Shown: positions 9,369 through 19,369, numbered from the stretch's first letter. The stretch: DNA of 64,000 nucleotides from Brevibacterium sp. UMB1308A (GCF_030230605.1 NZ_JASPDO010000004.1:62001-126000), one strand, 5' to 3'. Translations and numbers: made by a program. Notes: generated by a model not told the origin, from the sequence alone.

Positions 9369-10055
9369 ATGACCAACCCCCACGGATCTGACGGCCCACC
9401 TAGCTTTGGCTCCAACCCCACCGGAGGCTTCGGTTCAGGACCTGCCTCCAACAACTCCAACGCCGAGGTGCCGAAGGCTCCTGAAGCCCCCCAGGCATCC
9501 GAAGCTCCGAAGGCTCCAGAAGCACCTAAGTCTGCAGACGCACCGGAAGCGCCACAACCATCACAGGGCAGCGCATACGGGACTGCAAACCCGAATGAGC
9601 CACAGTATGGGAACACCGGCCAGGGGCAGTCATACGGCAGCACCGGCCAGGGCCAGCCATACCCTCAGACTCAGCCTGCGGACAGCGAGCTTCCGGACAG
9701 CGCGTACGGGCCAGGATCCGAATCGTACTGGAACTCCAGCAACGACGACCGCACCATGGGTCTCCTGGTACACATTCTGGGTATCCTCACCAACGTTGTT
9801 GGGCCCGCAATCCTGTACGTGATCAAAAAGGACGAATCGCCGTTCGTGCGTCACCACGCAGCTCAGTCCCTCAACTTCCAAATCACGATTTTGCTCGCGC
9901 ACTTCGTTGCTGGAATCTTGACGTTCGTGGGCATTGGAGCGTTTCTCACGCCACTGATTTTCATCGGGTCACTGGTGTTTGAGATTTTGGCACTGCTGAA
10001 AGCCAAGGACGGCCAGGGCTACAAGATTCCTGTCGCCATTCCAATTTTTAAGTAA
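9369..10055 (+). CDS. DUF4870 domain membrane protein with low-complexity N terminus
   Basis: 228-residue protein with two parts. Residues ~1-115 are low-complexity, with repeated (A/S)PEAPK/Q units followed by Gly/Gln/Tyr-rich repeats (YGNTGQGQSYG, YGSTGQGQPY). Residues ~125-228 form a DUF4870-like membrane domain: MGLLVHILGILTNVVGPAIL, the conserved VRHHAAQSLNFQ motif, and two further hydrophobic helices ending near the C terminus. A strong ribosome site AAGGAG lies five bases before the ATG. The function is unknown; the tail is probably cytoplasmic and may be intrinsically disordered. Confidence 0.8.
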   Translation: MTNPHGSDGPPSFGSNPTGGFGSGPASNNSNAEVPKAPEAPQASEAPKAPEAPKSADAPEAPQPSQGSAYGTANPNEPQYGNTGQGQSYGSTGQGQPYPQTQPADSELPDSAYGPGSESYWNSSNDDRTMGLLVHILGILTNVVGPAILYVIKKDESPFVRHHAAQSLNFQITILLAHFVAGILTFVGIGAFLTPLIFIGSLVFEILALLKAKDGQGYKIPVAIPIFK

Positions 10056-10074
10056 GAAATCGTGACCGAGTGAG

Positions 10075-10107
10075 AGCCTGTGCATACATGTGTATGCGCA
10101 GGCTTTT
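10075..10107. terminator. Bidirectional terminator between DUF4870 gene and hemW
   Basis: Strong hairpin: left arm AGCCTGTGCATACA, right arm TGTATGCGCAGGCT with one mismatch pair, followed by TTTT. It lies between two convergent genes and abuts the hemW stop codon. Confidence 0.75.
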
Positions 10108-11315
10108 CACGCATCTAAGGTGTCAACCAGTTCACGGACCATGTAGTCGACCATGAGACGGCCCGAAAGCGTGGGTGTAAAACAGGTGCGGTCTTCGTGC
10201 AAATACCCCATGCGCACAAATCGCTCAATGAGACTCTGGGCGGCTGATGGCAGAGAGTCGAGGGCGAGACCTTCACGAACCCGAGCTAAGAGCAGAATCC
10301 GTTCGACTTCCCGGGTGGGTGCGTCGAGTTCTTCCCTGCCAACTGCCGGGGATTGCCCGTTCGCTAACCGGTCAGCCCACGCGCGTGGGTGCTTCGCGTT
10401 CCAAAAACGCACTCCACCAATATGCGAATGAGCACCCGCCCCAAAGCCCCACCAGTCATCGCCGGTCCAATAACTCATATTGTGTTCACACCGCGTGTCT
10501 ACAGACCGCGACCAGTTGGAGACTTCGTACCAGTTCAGTCCGGCTGATGTAAACGCAGAGTCGGCCCATTCGTACTTATCGGCGAGGTCGTCCTCATCGG
10601 GCATAGGCAGCTCGCCCCGCCTGACCTGTGCACCCATTTTGGTTCCCGGCTCCACGATCAGGGAGTACGCCGAAATATGGTCCGGCTCGCACGCAAGCGC
10701 AACCTCAACGCTACGCTTCCAATCATCTAACGACTCCCCCGGCGTTCCATAAATGAGATCTAGGCTCACCTGCAGGCCGGCGTCCTTGACCCATTTAACG
10801 ACCTCGGGAATGCGGGCCGGGTCATGCGTCCGGTCCAAAGTCTGCAGCACATGATCAACCGCTGACTGCATTCCCACCGATACCCGGGTGAACCCAGAAC
10901 GAGCCAACTCACTCACGTACTCCGGACTCAACGTATCCGGGTTCGCCTCGGTCGTCACCTCGGCACCGGTTACAATCCCGAACACCGATTTCAGCTGCGA
11001 CAGCACGCCACCCAAAACAGAGGCAGGCAGCAACGTGGGCGTACCTCCGCCGAAAAACACAGTGTTCAACGCGCGCGACTCACCTAAAACCCGGGCCGCC
11101 AGGTCGATCTCGGAAGCGATCTGGTCCGGATAATCTTCGCGGTTAGCCCCTTTTCCCAACTCCGAGGCGGTGTACGTGTTGAAATCGCAGTAACCGCACC
11201 GCACTCGGCAATACGGGACGTGAACGTACGCCGCCAGAGTTCGAGAAGAGTCGAGCGCAGAAGCAGGTAACGAACCCTCAAGCGGCGGAACGTCACCCTC
11301 AGGCTGAGCAGGCAC
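10107..11315 (-). CDS. hemW: Radical SAM heme chaperone HemW
   Basis: HemW belongs to the coproporphyrinogen III oxidase-like radical SAM proteins but acts as a heme-binding chaperone in studied members. The cluster motif CxxxCxxC is at residues 36, 40 and 43 in PYCRVRCGYCDF. Later GGGTPTLL and EANPDTLS motifs are typical of the SAM-binding barrel. The length is 402 residues. It lies immediately downstream of lepA (one base apart), the widespread lepA-hemW arrangement. Whether it has chaperone or residual oxidase activity cannot be told from sequence alone. Confidence 0.93.
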   Translation of the reverse strand: MPAQPEGDVPPLEGSLPASALDSSRTLAAYVHVPYCRVRCGYCDFNTYTASELGKGANREDYPDQIASEIDLAARVLGESRALNTVFFGGGTPTLLPASVLGGVLSQLKSVFGIVTGAEVTTEANPDTLSPEYVSELARSGFTRVSVGMQSAVDHVLQTLDRTHDPARIPEVVKWVKDAGLQVSLDLIYGTPGESLDDWKRSVEVALACEPDHISAYSLIVEPGTKMGAQVRRGELPMPDEDDLADKYEWADSAFTSAGLNWYEVSNWSRSVDTRCEHNMSYWTGDDWWGFGAGAHSHIGGVRFWNAKHPRAWADRLANGQSPAVGREELDAPTREVERILLLARVREGLALDSLPSAAQSLIERFVRMGYLHEDRTCFTPTLSGRLMVDYMVRELVDTLDA

Positions 11316-13172
11316 TTAGTTCTTCTTTTCCGACTTGGAATCGTCAGAGCTCAGCGCGGCAATGAACGCTTCCTGTGGCACCTCGACCGAGCCCACCATC
11401 TTCATGCGCTTCTTACCCTCTTTTTGCTTCTCCAGAAGCTTGCGCTTACGGCTGATGTCACCGCCGTAACACTTGGACAACACGTCCTTACGAATCGCAC
11501 GGATCGTTTCACGCGCAATAATGCGCGAACCAACAGCGGCCTGGATGGGCACCTCGAACTGCTGACGTGGAATCAAATCCTTGAGCTTGGACGCCATGAG
11601 CACGCCATAGTTGTACGCCTTGTCCTTGTGGACAATGGCAGAGAACGCGTCCACTTTGTCGCCGTGGAGGAGAATATCCACCTTGACAAGCGCGGCCGCC
11701 TGATCACCGTCGTTATCGTAGTCGAGAGACGCGTATCCCTTCGTGCGGGATTTGAGCGAGTCAAAGAAGTCAAACACGATTTCCGCCAGTGGCATGCGGT
11801 AACGAATTTCCACACGGTCCTCAGACAGATAGTCCATTCCCTGCATCTGCCCACGCTTGTTCTGGCACAGCTCCATGACCGCGCCCACAAACTCCGACGG
11901 AGTCAGAACAGTGGCACGCACCATGGGTTCGCGAACCTCTTTGATCTTCCCTTCCGGATACTCACTAGGGTTGGTCACGGTGTGTTCCGAACCGTCTTCC
12001 ATGGTCACGCTGTACACCACCGAAGGTGCAGTCGAAATGAGGTCGAGGTCGAACTCACGCTCCAAACGCTCGCGGACGATCTCTAAGTGCAACAGCCCCA
12101 AGAAACCACAACGGAAACCAAAGCCCAGGGCAGCCGATGTTTCAGGCTCATATGTGAGCGCGGCATCATTGAGTTTGAGTTTGTCGAGAGCTTCGCGCAG
12201 GTTGGGATAGTCCGAACCGTCAATGGGGAACAGACCGGAAAACACCATGGGCTTAGGGTCACGGTAACCAGCTAGTGGTTCTTGGGCAGGGTTGCGTGCC
12301 GATGTCACGGTGTCACCCACCTTGGACTGGCGCACATCCTTCACGCCCGTGATGATGTATCCCACTTCGCCCACACCGAGCCCCTCTGAAGCTACTGGTT
12401 CGGGGCTCGACACACCAATTTCGAGGACTTCGTGCGTCGCGTGCGTCGAGATCATTTCGACTTTTTCGCGCGGCTCGAGCTTTCCGTCCACAACACGCAC
12501 ATACGTCACCACTCCGCGGTACGTGTCGTACACCGAGTCGAAAATCATGGCGCGGGCAGGAGCATTCTTCTCGCCAACAGGCGCGGGAATGTCTCGGACG
12601 ATCCGGTCAAGAACCGCTTCAACACCTTCGCCGGTCTTACCGGAGACGCGCAGGCAGTCTTCTGGTTCACAGCCGATTAAGTTCGCAAGTTCTTGCGCAT
12701 ACTTGTCTGGGTTAGCAGCCGGCAAGTCAATCTTGTTGAGCACCGGGATAATGGTGAGGTCGTTTTCAATTGCCAAATACAAGTTGGCAAGGGTTTGTGC
12801 TTCGATACCTTGCGCCGAGTCCACCAACAGAAGCGCACCTTCACACGCCGCCAAAGAACGCGAAACTTCGTACGTAAAGTCCACGTGACCGGGGGTGTCA
12901 ATCATGTTGAGCGCATACGGAGTCCCGTCAAACTCCCACTGCATACGCACGGCCTGGCTCTTAATCGTGATGCCGCGTTCCCGCTCAATGTCCATCCGGT
13001 CTAAGTACTGGGCGCGCATATCACGCGGCTGCACAGCACCCGTGAGCTGAAGCATCCGGTCAGCAAGTGTTGATTTGCCGTGGTCGATGTGGGCGATGAT
13101 GCAAAAGTTGCGCAACTGCTCCGGCGCGGTCGAGGCAACCTTAATTGATCGTGAATCGCTCACCTTGGGCAT
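11316..13172 (-). CDS. lepA: Elongation factor 4 (LepA)
   Basis: Ribosome-binding translational GTPase. G1 AHIDHGKST lies at residues 27-35, followed by [10 protein letters not shown] (switch I), DTPGHVDF (G3) and NKIDLP (G4). The LepA-specific C-terminal domain ends in a Lys-rich tail with the [17 protein letters not shown] stretch. I chose ATG 13172 (618 residues), because AAGGAC lies upstream and the extra 18 residues of the longer reading frame look non-coding. It forms an operon with hemW. Confidence 0.97.
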   Translation of the reverse strand: MPKVSDSRSIKVASTAPEQLRNFCIIAHIDHGKSTLADRMLQLTGAVQPRDMRAQYLDRMDIERERGITIKSQAVRMQWEFDGTPYALNMIDTPGHVDFTYEVSRSLAACEGALLLVDSAQGIEAQTLANLYLAIENDLTIIPVLNKIDLPAANPDKYAQELANLIGCEPEDCLRVSGKTGEGVEAVLDRIVRDIPAPVGEKNAPARAMIFDSVYDTYRGVVTYVRVVDGKLEPREKVEMISTHATHEVLEIGVSSPEPVASEGLGVGEVGYIITGVKDVRQSKVGDTVTSARNPAQEPLAGYRDPKPMVFSGLFPIDGSDYPNLREALDKLKLNDAALTYEPETSAALGFGFRCGFLGLLHLEIVRERLEREFDLDLISTAPSVVYSVTMEDGSEHTVTNPSEYPEGKIKEVREPMVRATVLTPSEFVGAVMELCQNKRGQMQGMDYLSEDRVEIRYRMPLAEIVFDFFDSLKSRTKGYASLDYDNDGDQAAALVKVDILLHGDKVDAFSAIVHKDKAYNYGVLMASKLKDLIPRQQFEVPIQAAVGSRIIARETIRAIRKDVLSKCYGGDISRKRKLLEKQKEGKKRMKMVGSVEVPQEAFIAALSSDDSKSEKKN

Positions 13173-13287
13173 GCAAAACGTCCTTTTCTTTACAGCGAAA
13201 ACATCCACCTGACGAAAGTGGACCAATTCCTCATTGTCTCATGCCCACCAACTGCGAAGAAACCGGTGGCCTAGTACGCTTAAAGAC

Positions 13288-13959
13288 ATGGACTTCAAGT
13301 CATTCGCTCGACGACACGTGCAGTCAAGCATTCGGTCAGGCATCAGGTTTGCAGCTCGGCAACTGAGCGACCCCAAGAATGCCGATCTCCTCACCGACCT
13401 CCTGGGCCAAAAGTCCGATCCCCCCAAACAGGACCAGTCGCCGGCTAAAGAGCGCAAGCCGGAACCCACCTCGGGCCGAAAAAGCGGCGACTACACCGCG
13501 AGCCGCAAGGCACAGCGCGACCGCCCCAAGCAACGCTTTCCAAAGAAGCCCGACGGCGGATACCCCGGCGACTACACGGGCCCCATCAAGCCTCTCTACT
13601 CCCCCGACCTCGACGGTGATGCGGACCCAGGTGAAATCGTGTGGGGGTGGGTGCCCTTTGAAGAAGACCCCACGCAAGGCAAAGACCGCCCAGTGCTCAT
13701 TATTGGGCGGGACAACAAATGGCTTCTGGGACTTATGCTCACCAGCAAAGACAATGTTCCCGGTGGAGTTGGTGAAGTACGTGAATCCGAACACGGAAGT
13801 CGCTACATCAACGTGGGCACTGGCGATTGGGACAAGCAGAAGCGACCATCTGAAATTCGGCTCGACCGCGTCATTCGCATCGACGCCCGCGATGTCAGGC
13901 GCGAAGGCGCCATTATGCCCATGAGCATGTTTTCGCGCGTCGTTGATGCCGTGCAGTAA
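13288..13959 (+). CDS. PemK/MazF-family toxin-like protein with long basic N terminus
   Basis: 223 residues. The C-terminal half (~115-223) fits the PemK/MazF fold: PGEIVWGWVPFEED, KDRPVLIIGRDN and a C-terminal helix with IMPMSMFSRVV. MazF proteins are sequence-specific mRNA endoribonucleases. The N-terminal ~110 residues are charged and Pro/Lys-rich (KSDPPKQDQSPAKERKPEPT), not seen in classical MazF. No antitoxin gene adjoins it: lepA lies divergently upstream and rpsT follows. In actinobacteria such solitary PemK-like genes next to rpsT/lepA are conserved, so it may be a housekeeping nuclease or regulator, not a plasmid-type toxin. Confidence 0.75.
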   Translation: MDFKSFARRHVQSSIRSGIRFAARQLSDPKNADLLTDLLGQKSDPPKQDQSPAKERKPEPTSGRKSGDYTASRKAQRDRPKQRFPKKPDGGYPGDYTGPIKPLYSPDLDGDADPGEIVWGWVPFEEDPTQGKDRPVLIIGRDNKWLLGLMLTSKDNVPGGVGEVRESEHGSRYINVGTGDWDKQKRPSEIRLDRVIRIDARDVRREGAIMPMSMFSRVVDAVQ

Positions 13960-14120
13960 ATGGTGTAAAGTTTTACGCTGTGTGTTCACCAGGGCGTGTG
14001 TCTCGCCCAGGTCGGGTGTTCGCACGCTTGATCCGTTAGTGAACTCTGTGTTTCCCCGCAGTTTTCAATCCGGTTCAAGAGCCCTCACGACCATGAACGT
14101 TTCGACAGAAGAGTGTTGAA

Positions 14121-14381
14121 TTGGCAAACATTAAGTCTCAGATCAAGCGCAACCGCACCAACGAAAAGGCTCGTTTGCGCAACGTAGCAGTGCGTTCGGA
14201 AGTGAAGTCCGCGATCCGCAAGGTCCGCGAACAGATCGAAGCCGGCAACGCTGAAGAAGCACAGGCCGCTTTCGCTGCTGCTACTCGCAAGCTGGACAAG
14301 GCAGTTTCCAAGGGTGTCCTGCACAAGCGGAACGCTGCTAACCGCAAGTCGAAGCTGGCTCAGAAGGTCAACGCTCTCTAA
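14121..14381 (+). CDS. rpsT: 30S ribosomal protein S20
   Basis: Primary 16S rRNA-binding protein of the small subunit, 86 residues, Lys/Arg/Ala-rich ([20 protein letters not shown]). It starts with TTG at 14121, the same rare start used by rpsT of E. coli, where it limits translation. The ~160-base upstream leader has no gene and could contain S20 feedback elements. It ends at a strong terminator. Confidence 0.97.
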   Translation: MANIKSQIKRNRTNEKARLRNVAVRSEVKSAIRKVREQIEAGNAEEAQAAFAAATRKLDKAVSKGVLHKRNAANRKSKLAQKVNAL

Positions 14382-14401
14382 GAGCTACCTTCTCAGTACA
14401 G

Positions 14402-14443
14402 ACACAAATGTGGCCCGGTTTTCACCGGGCCACATTTGTGTTT
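14402..14443 (+). terminator. Rho-independent terminator of rpsT
   Basis: Near-perfect hairpin with an ~18-bp stem around GTGGCCCGGT and ACCGGGCCAC, a four-base loop, then TTT. It also separates rpsT from the convergent regulator gene. Confidence 0.9.
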
Positions 14444-14467
14444 GGATAGCATCCGTCTACCCTTGCC

Positions 14468-14782
14468 TTACTCTTCTTCGGCAAATGACATTCGCGCAAT
14501 CTCTTTGAGCCCCTGCATGTGAGCTTCAAACACCTCGCGACCCTTTTTACTCAGCGACAGAGTGGTCTTTGTTTTCTTGCCGACGAACCCCTTCTTCACG
14601 TCCACCAACCCCTCTTTCTCAAGCACGGCGATATGTTTTGACAGGGTGGAGTCGGTGACGGACAGCTGTTGCTTGATCGTTTGGAAGTCCGACTTCACGC
14701 AACCGTCTAGGCCTGCGACCAAAGCTAGGCGGGTGGGGTTGGACAGCAGAGGCGATAACTGTTCAAGTGCGTGCGTCGTCAT
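14468..14782 (-). CDS. Winged-helix transcriptional regulator (ArsR/MarR-like)
   Basis: 104 residues, a single winged-helix DNA-binding domain: SNPTRLALVAGL, the recognition-helix region SVTDSTLSKHIAVLEKEGLV and the wing KGFVGKKTKTTLSLS. It resembles the small ArsR-like wHTH group (PF13601 type) that controls a neighbouring membrane protein. It overlaps the end of the upstream membrane-protein gene by one base (TAATG), so the two form a two-gene unit. No metal-binding Cys pair is visible; the effector is unknown. Confidence 0.8.
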   Translation of the reverse strand: MTTHALEQLSPLLSNPTRLALVAGLDGCVKSDFQTIKQQLSVTDSTLSKHIAVLEKEGLVDVKKGFVGKKTKTTLSLSKKGREVFEAHMQGLKEIARMSFAEEE

Positions 14783-15213
14783 TACTTACCCCGATTCATC
14801 AGCATCAGCATTCCCACTGTTGTTGCAACCAGCGAAACTGCAGCTCCGGCATACAAGACGACCGGAGGTGCGCCCGCACCCCAACCGATGACTCCCGCCA
14901 TGAACCCCAGCAGCTGGCCACCTAAAACCGAGAAGAAAATGGGCGAGTCTGTCTTGGACCACGAGCGGGCGAGTGTGTACACCGTGAACCCTGGGACCAT
15001 GAGAGCCATCGCGAAGACGAAACCAACGACAGGGAATTCTTCACTCACGGCCACCAAAAGTGGAATCGTGGTTGCTGTTGATCCAGTAGAAATGAGCAGT
15101 CCCGCTAATGGCAGGTTATTGGCGGAGTCGAATGATTTGCGCGCGCCGTCCGCAACGTTGAGGGCTTCACGCGCTTGTTCTGGGCTAACGTTTTCCGGGT
15201 TTACATGTGCCAT
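14782..15213 (-). CDS. Small integral membrane protein, function unknown
   Basis: 143 residues with four predicted helices: LPLAGLLISTGSTATTIPLL, VVGFVFAMALMVPGFTVYTL, FFSVLGGQLLGFMAGVIGWG and VVLYAGAAVSLVATTVGMLM. A soluble N-terminal ~40 residues (PENVSPEQAREALNVADGAR) precedes them. It is translated with the wHTH regulator downstream, a pairing common in Gram-positive genomes. I do not recognise a transport or enzymatic motif. Confidence 0.7.
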   Translation of the reverse strand: MAHVNPENVSPEQAREALNVADGARKSFDSANNLPLAGLLISTGSTATTIPLLVAVSEEFPVVGFVFAMALMVPGFTVYTLARSWSKTDSPIFFSVLGGQLLGFMAGVIGWGAGAPPVVLYAGAAVSLVATTVGMLMLMNRGK

Positions 15214-15308
15214 GGGGATTCTCCTTGTGCAAACCAGCCATCAGGCTGTTGTGGAATGTAGTTTCACAATATCTACTACTTTCCACATTGGCAAGTGCTT
15301 TCCGGAAA

Positions 15309-16286
15309 TTATTTTTGGTTTGCGTATTCCGCTACACCCAGGATGAGTCGTTCGACTGCGTATTCGGGATCGCGTCCCCCACCTTTGACCGCGTGATCGG
15401 CCCAGGCGGTGAGCATGATCGCATCCCCCAATGCTTCTGGGCTCCAGTACCGGAGTTCCCGCCTGGCCTTGTCGATCTGCCACGGAGCCATCTTGAGTTC
15501 TCCGGCCAGTTGACCTGCACTTCCACGCATCCCGCCAACCTTTGCTAACTGGCGCAGTTTCATAGCAATCGTGGCCACCAAAGGCACTGGATCAGTTCCA
15601 GTTTCCAGAGCGTGCCGCAACAGGCTCAACGCCTCTGCGCGTTTCCCCGCAATCGCCGCATCGGCGACCTTGAAGCCAGACGCTTCGATTCGCCCCGCGT
15701 AGTACTTTTCCACGGTGGCTCGGTCAATCGTGCCTTGCGTGTCAGAGAGCAGCTGTTCGATTCCGGCCGCCAGCTCACTCACATCCGCAGACAGTGCCGA
15801 CATGAGTGAGGCGAAGGCATCGGGTTCAATTGAACGGCCGGCGCGTTTAAATTCCCCGGTAGCAAAATCGCTTTTTTGAGCATCGGTTTTCAGTGGTGTC
15901 GCGTCATACGTGGGCGCACCTTGCGCGGCGAGCGCTTTCAAGAGCTTCGCGCCACGGTTACCACCCCCGTGAAGAAAGACCACCACGGCGTCGGGGTTGG
16001 CATCGCCTACATATGACAGAGCGTCGGCAAGGAAGTCGTCACTCATCGACTCAAGTGAGTCCACAACTACGTACTTCTGAGCTGAGAACAAGCTGGCCAT
16101 GCACGCTTGCAGGAGTGATCCGGGCTCGTAGTGCGACGCGTCCAAGCGCACCCGCTCAACATCCGGATCCACTTTGGCGCTGATACGTTCCAGCGTTTTT
16201 CGCACTAAAACAGCTTCTGACCCCGACACCACGGCAAGGGGTGTGGGTTTCGCTTTAAGCCAGCTCACCAGGTTCTTTTTCGCCAC
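15309..16286 (-). CDS. holA: DNA polymerase III subunit delta
   Basis: Clamp-loader delta subunit that opens the beta clamp. The 325-residue protein has the family organisation: a N-terminal AAA-like domain, the ERVRLDASHYEPGSL and VVDSLESMSDDFLADAL segments, a lid, and a C-terminal collar domain with LRQLAKVGG and ELKMAPWQIDKARREL. It lacks a P-loop, as expected for delta. It is placed between comEC and rpsT, the standard comEA-comEC-holA-rpsT order. Confidence 0.94.
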   Translation of the reverse strand: MAKKNLVSWLKAKPTPLAVVSGSEAVLVRKTLERISAKVDPDVERVRLDASHYEPGSLLQACMASLFSAQKYVVVDSLESMSDDFLADALSYVGDANPDAVVVFLHGGGNRGAKLLKALAAQGAPTYDATPLKTDAQKSDFATGEFKRAGRSIEPDAFASLMSALSADVSELAAGIEQLLSDTQGTIDRATVEKYYAGRIEASGFKVADAAIAGKRAEALSLLRHALETGTDPVPLVATIAMKLRQLAKVGGMRGSAGQLAGELKMAPWQIDKARRELRYWSPEALGDAIMLTAWADHAVKGGGRDPEYAVERLILGVAEYANQK

Positions 16287-16331
16287 GCTCCTACCCTACC
16301 GAGTCACGGGGAGTCACACCGCCCGTACGCG

Positions 16332-18533
16332 TCACAGCCGTGCCTGACATTCACTCCCGGTAAAGTTCCCTTCTTCGTCAAGGACGAGTGTTCCGCACTG
16401 ATCCGTACGCAATACGGGAATGGGCCCAAAAGCCCTGAGTGCGTGCCCGGTGGGGTGTCCGTATGTGTTGGGCCCTACGGATACCGCCCCCACACGTGGC
16501 TTCACTGCGCGGAAGAACTTTTCGTCTAGGTCGCGTGACCCGTGGTGGGGTGCCAGCAGGATGTCGGCAGGTTCGATGTCGCGGGCAAGCACGCGCTGTT
16601 CGTCCTTGCCCACGTCCCCGGGAATTAGTAAGGAGACCGTGCCCGAGGTGGTTGCGACTTCCGCTCGAATGACCAGTGAGGTGGCGTTGGAGCCGGGCTT
16701 GCGCGTGGCCCCGGGCCACAGGACTGACCACGTCGTCTGCCCGTGTTGGAACACCTGACCTTGTTCTACTGTGGTGGGGATTCCAGGTAAGCGCAAGGCT
16801 CTCAACTCTGCCCCTCCTGCGTCGGCAGGTGACACATACACGGTTCCCAGGGTGCGACCTCGGGACACTCCTTCTATGGCTCCCACATGATCTTTATCCA
16901 GGTGGGACAGCGCCAGGTCTACGTGGGTGACGTTCAGGCTACGGAGGCAGGCGTCTATCTTGTCGTCATAGGCACCCGTGTCAATAACGAGTGCCGAGGA
17001 CGGCCCTGTTTTAATCACGGTTGCGCTCCCCTGCCCCACATCACATACGGCGGCAACCCAGTCCGTGTAGCGAGGGGTCGCAATCAGTGGGACGCAGCTT
17101 CCCAGCAGCAATGCCAGGGCGGCCAGCGCGACGCACACACGCGAGCGCAGTATCACCGCCACAGCGCTCAACAGACTCACACACGTGGCTAGAACGATTC
17201 CGGTGGGGCCGGTGGGCCATGCGCTGTGTGCTCCCGGGAGGGTGACGGCGAACTGCGCGACTGCCGGTATCCACCACGAACACACTGCGCCGAACCACGC
17301 GATCGCCCCGCTCACAAACGGAATCATTTGCGTGCACAGAACGAGCATGCCAGCGAGTGTCGCTGGCGCGATTACAGGGGCGCACACTGCGTTGGCCAGC
17401 ACGGCCCACGCGCTCGGCGGGTTCCCCAAAGCGACTGTTACGGGGAACACTCCGATTTGAGCGGTAAGCGGAATTGCGAGCGCTTGTGCGAGGAATCTGG
17501 GCAACCCTAGGCGCGTTCCGAGGCGCGTTACGGGGTCGCCCATCACCATGAGTGCCGTGGTGGCTGCGACTGAGAGGATGAAGCCTGCGGATACTGCGAG
17601 TTCTGGTCGCATCACCAGCAGGACGACAACGGTGCTTGCGATGATGGAGATGCCGGCGCGTCCGGTCCCGCGAACCAGCACGATTGCGCCTAAAAGCCCC
17701 ATGCCGGCGGCCCGGATGACGGACGGGTCGGGCCCCACGACGAACACGTAGCCGGCTGTCACTGCAACCGCCGCGCCTACCGTGATGAGGCGTCGGTTGG
17801 TGGCAAGGCGCATCAGGCTGAGCACGGTGAGTGCCACTAAAGAGATGTTGGAGCCAGAGACCGCCGTGATGTGGGTGAGCGACATGGCTTTCATGTTGGT
17901 CTCCGAGGTGGCATCCAGTCCCGAGGTGTCCCCCACAACGAGGCCGGGAAGCAGCCTGGCGCCTGCGTGGCTGTGTCCCGAGGTGGCGCGCAAATGGGCG
18001 CGGAGGGAAGCCCGGACGCGCCAGGCCGCGTTGGGGGTTCCAGTGACGTGCCAAGTGTCGATAAAGGCTTTGGTTTGAGGTCCGTCGCGCGTGCCGTGGG
18101 TGTCTAGGTAGATGCGCGTACCCGCTGCAGGCAGTTCTTTCCTGCTGAATGCGCTGAGCACTCCGGTTCGCCCGGCAACCTGGGCGACGTGTATGCCGGC
18201 TTCGAGTTGTGTGGGGTCGGTGATGACAGTGAATTCTCCACGGATGTTTCCGGGTGGGTTGCGAGCGTGCACACTGGCCACCACGATGCCGCTTGCCCCG
18301 CACGCGAAAAGCAAAACGAATATCAGCGCGCGCAGGGTCGTTCGGAATGGGGCACTGGAACGCTCGCCGCGTTGCGCGTACACGGTACACCCAATTGCCG
18401 CGACACTCGCGCCCATTGCGCACAGACCGGCTACCCACAAAGGAGGCGCAAAAACCGCGCACGTCCACGCGGCAGTGGCTGCCACCACGAGCCGGACTGT
18501 GGCCGGGAACTTCAGAATGACGCGCCTCATCAC
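16332..18533 (-). CDS. comEC: ComEC/Rec2 family DNA-uptake channel protein
   Basis: Putative inner-membrane channel for single-stranded DNA import in natural transformation. The 733-residue protein has N-terminal hydrophobic helices and an OB-like region. A competence domain with multiple helices spans ~200-460 (LTHITAVSGSNISLVAL motif). The C-terminal metallo-beta-lactamase-like domain starts near CDVGQGSATVI, with LSHLDKDHVGAIEG and LLAPHHGSRD metal-ligand motifs. All parts are present and uninterrupted. It overlaps the comEA stop by four bases. Whether this organism is transformable is not shown by the sequence. Confidence 0.93.
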   Translation of the reverse strand: MMRRVILKFPATVRLVVAATAAWTCAVFAPPLWVAGLCAMGASVAAIGCTVYAQRGERSSAPFRTTLRALIFVLLFACGASGIVVASVHARNPPGNIRGEFTVITDPTQLEAGIHVAQVAGRTGVLSAFSRKELPAAGTRIYLDTHGTRDGPQTKAFIDTWHVTGTPNAAWRVRASLRAHLRATSGHSHAGARLLPGLVVGDTSGLDATSETNMKAMSLTHITAVSGSNISLVALTVLSLMRLATNRRLITVGAAVAVTAGYVFVVGPDPSVIRAAGMGLLGAIVLVRGTGRAGISIIASTVVVLLVMRPELAVSAGFILSVAATTALMVMGDPVTRLGTRLGLPRFLAQALAIPLTAQIGVFPVTVALGNPPSAWAVLANAVCAPVIAPATLAGMLVLCTQMIPFVSGAIAWFGAVCSWWIPAVAQFAVTLPGAHSAWPTGPTGIVLATCVSLLSAVAVILRSRVCVALAALALLLGSCVPLIATPRYTDWVAAVCDVGQGSATVIKTGPSSALVIDTGAYDDKIDACLRSLNVTHVDLALSHLDKDHVGAIEGVSRGRTLGTVYVSPADAGGAELRALRLPGIPTTVEQGQVFQHGQTTWSVLWPGATRKPGSNATSLVIRAEVATTSGTVSLLIPGDVGKDEQRVLARDIEPADILLAPHHGSRDLDEKFFRAVKPRVGAVSVGPNTYGHPTGHALRAFGPIPVLRTDQCGTLVLDEEGNFTGSECQARL

Positions 18534-19267
18534 ACCGTGACAAGCGGGGTGAGGCGTTCAAGGATCGCAGGCCCGATTCCTGGCACGTCCTCGAGCTGTT
18601 CAATACTTTCGAATCTGCCGTTCTCTTCCCGGTGTTTGATGATCGCTTCCGAGGTTGCAGGCCCCACTCCTGGCAACTCCTGCAGTTCCTTTTCGGAAGC
18701 GGTATTGACGTTGATTTTGCCAGCGCCTGACGCACCGCTTGAAGCCCCGTCAGATGAGCCAGACGCACCGCTCGACACCTCGGGCTCCCCCACCTTGGGA
18801 ACTTTGATCTGTTCACCGTCGTTAAGTGGCTGTGCCAGGTTGAGCGCAGACGGGTCAGCGTTGTGCGTCATTCCTCCTGCGGCCTGGACCGCATCCGTGA
18901 CACGGGAACCTGCCGGCAGAGTCATGACTCCCGGGTTCTTCACCTCGCCAGCAACGTGAACAGTCACCTCGCTGGCAGGTGAGTTCGCAGGTGGCCCCAC
19001 CTCTGATCCCACCTCTGATGCAACCGGTGGCCCAGGCTCAGTGGCCCCAGCAGCTTCTCCCCCAGAGTCGGGTGACTGTTTAAGGGCGGTAAAAATGATG
19101 AGCCCAACAACCGCAAGAACGACGACCACGGCAACCGCCACAATGATCACGCGCGCGGGCACGGGCCGGTTCCCCGGCACCAAGTCATCAAGGTCGTCTT
19201 CGGGTTTCCACCCCTGATGCGACGCGCCTACTAGGCCGGCAAAACGATCATCTGGTGAAGCTGACAT
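18530..19267 (-). CDS. comEA: ComEA-like DNA-binding competence protein
   Basis: Membrane-anchored DNA receptor of the competence system. After a ~38-residue cytoplasmic segment there is one membrane helix (VIIVAVAVVVVLAVVGLIIF). An extracytoplasmic Gly/Ser/Pro-rich linker follows, then an SLBB domain (VHVAGEVKNPGVMTLPAGSR). Last is a C-terminal double helix-hairpin-helix DNA-binding domain with KINVNTASEKELQELPGVGP and EDVPGIGPAILERL. At 245 residues it is typical of actinobacteria. Its stop overlaps the comEC start. Confidence 0.93.
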   Translation of the reverse strand: MSASPDDRFAGLVGASHQGWKPEDDLDDLVPGNRPVPARVIIVAVAVVVVLAVVGLIIFTALKQSPDSGGEAAGATEPGPPVASEVGSEVGPPANSPASEVTVHVAGEVKNPGVMTLPAGSRVTDAVQAAGGMTHNADPSALNLAQPLNDGEQIKVPKVGEPEVSSGASGSSDGASSGASGAGKINVNTASEKELQELPGVGPATSEAIIKHREENGRFESIEQLEDVPGIGPAILERLTPLVTV

Positions 19268-19369
19268 GGCCTCACCCTATGAACGCCACTCACTTGACGC
19301 ATCGCGCACAAACGCCTCTGTGGAAACCAGTTCATCATCCACACAGCGCGTGCCTTCTACACGGCCGAA

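Noticed and set aside
17041..18816. A 591-codon minus-strand frame overlapping comEC and comEA
   Set aside because: It is a +1 shadow of two genes with clear domains, and its composition (Arg/His/Pro-rich) is typical of GC-rich shadow frames.
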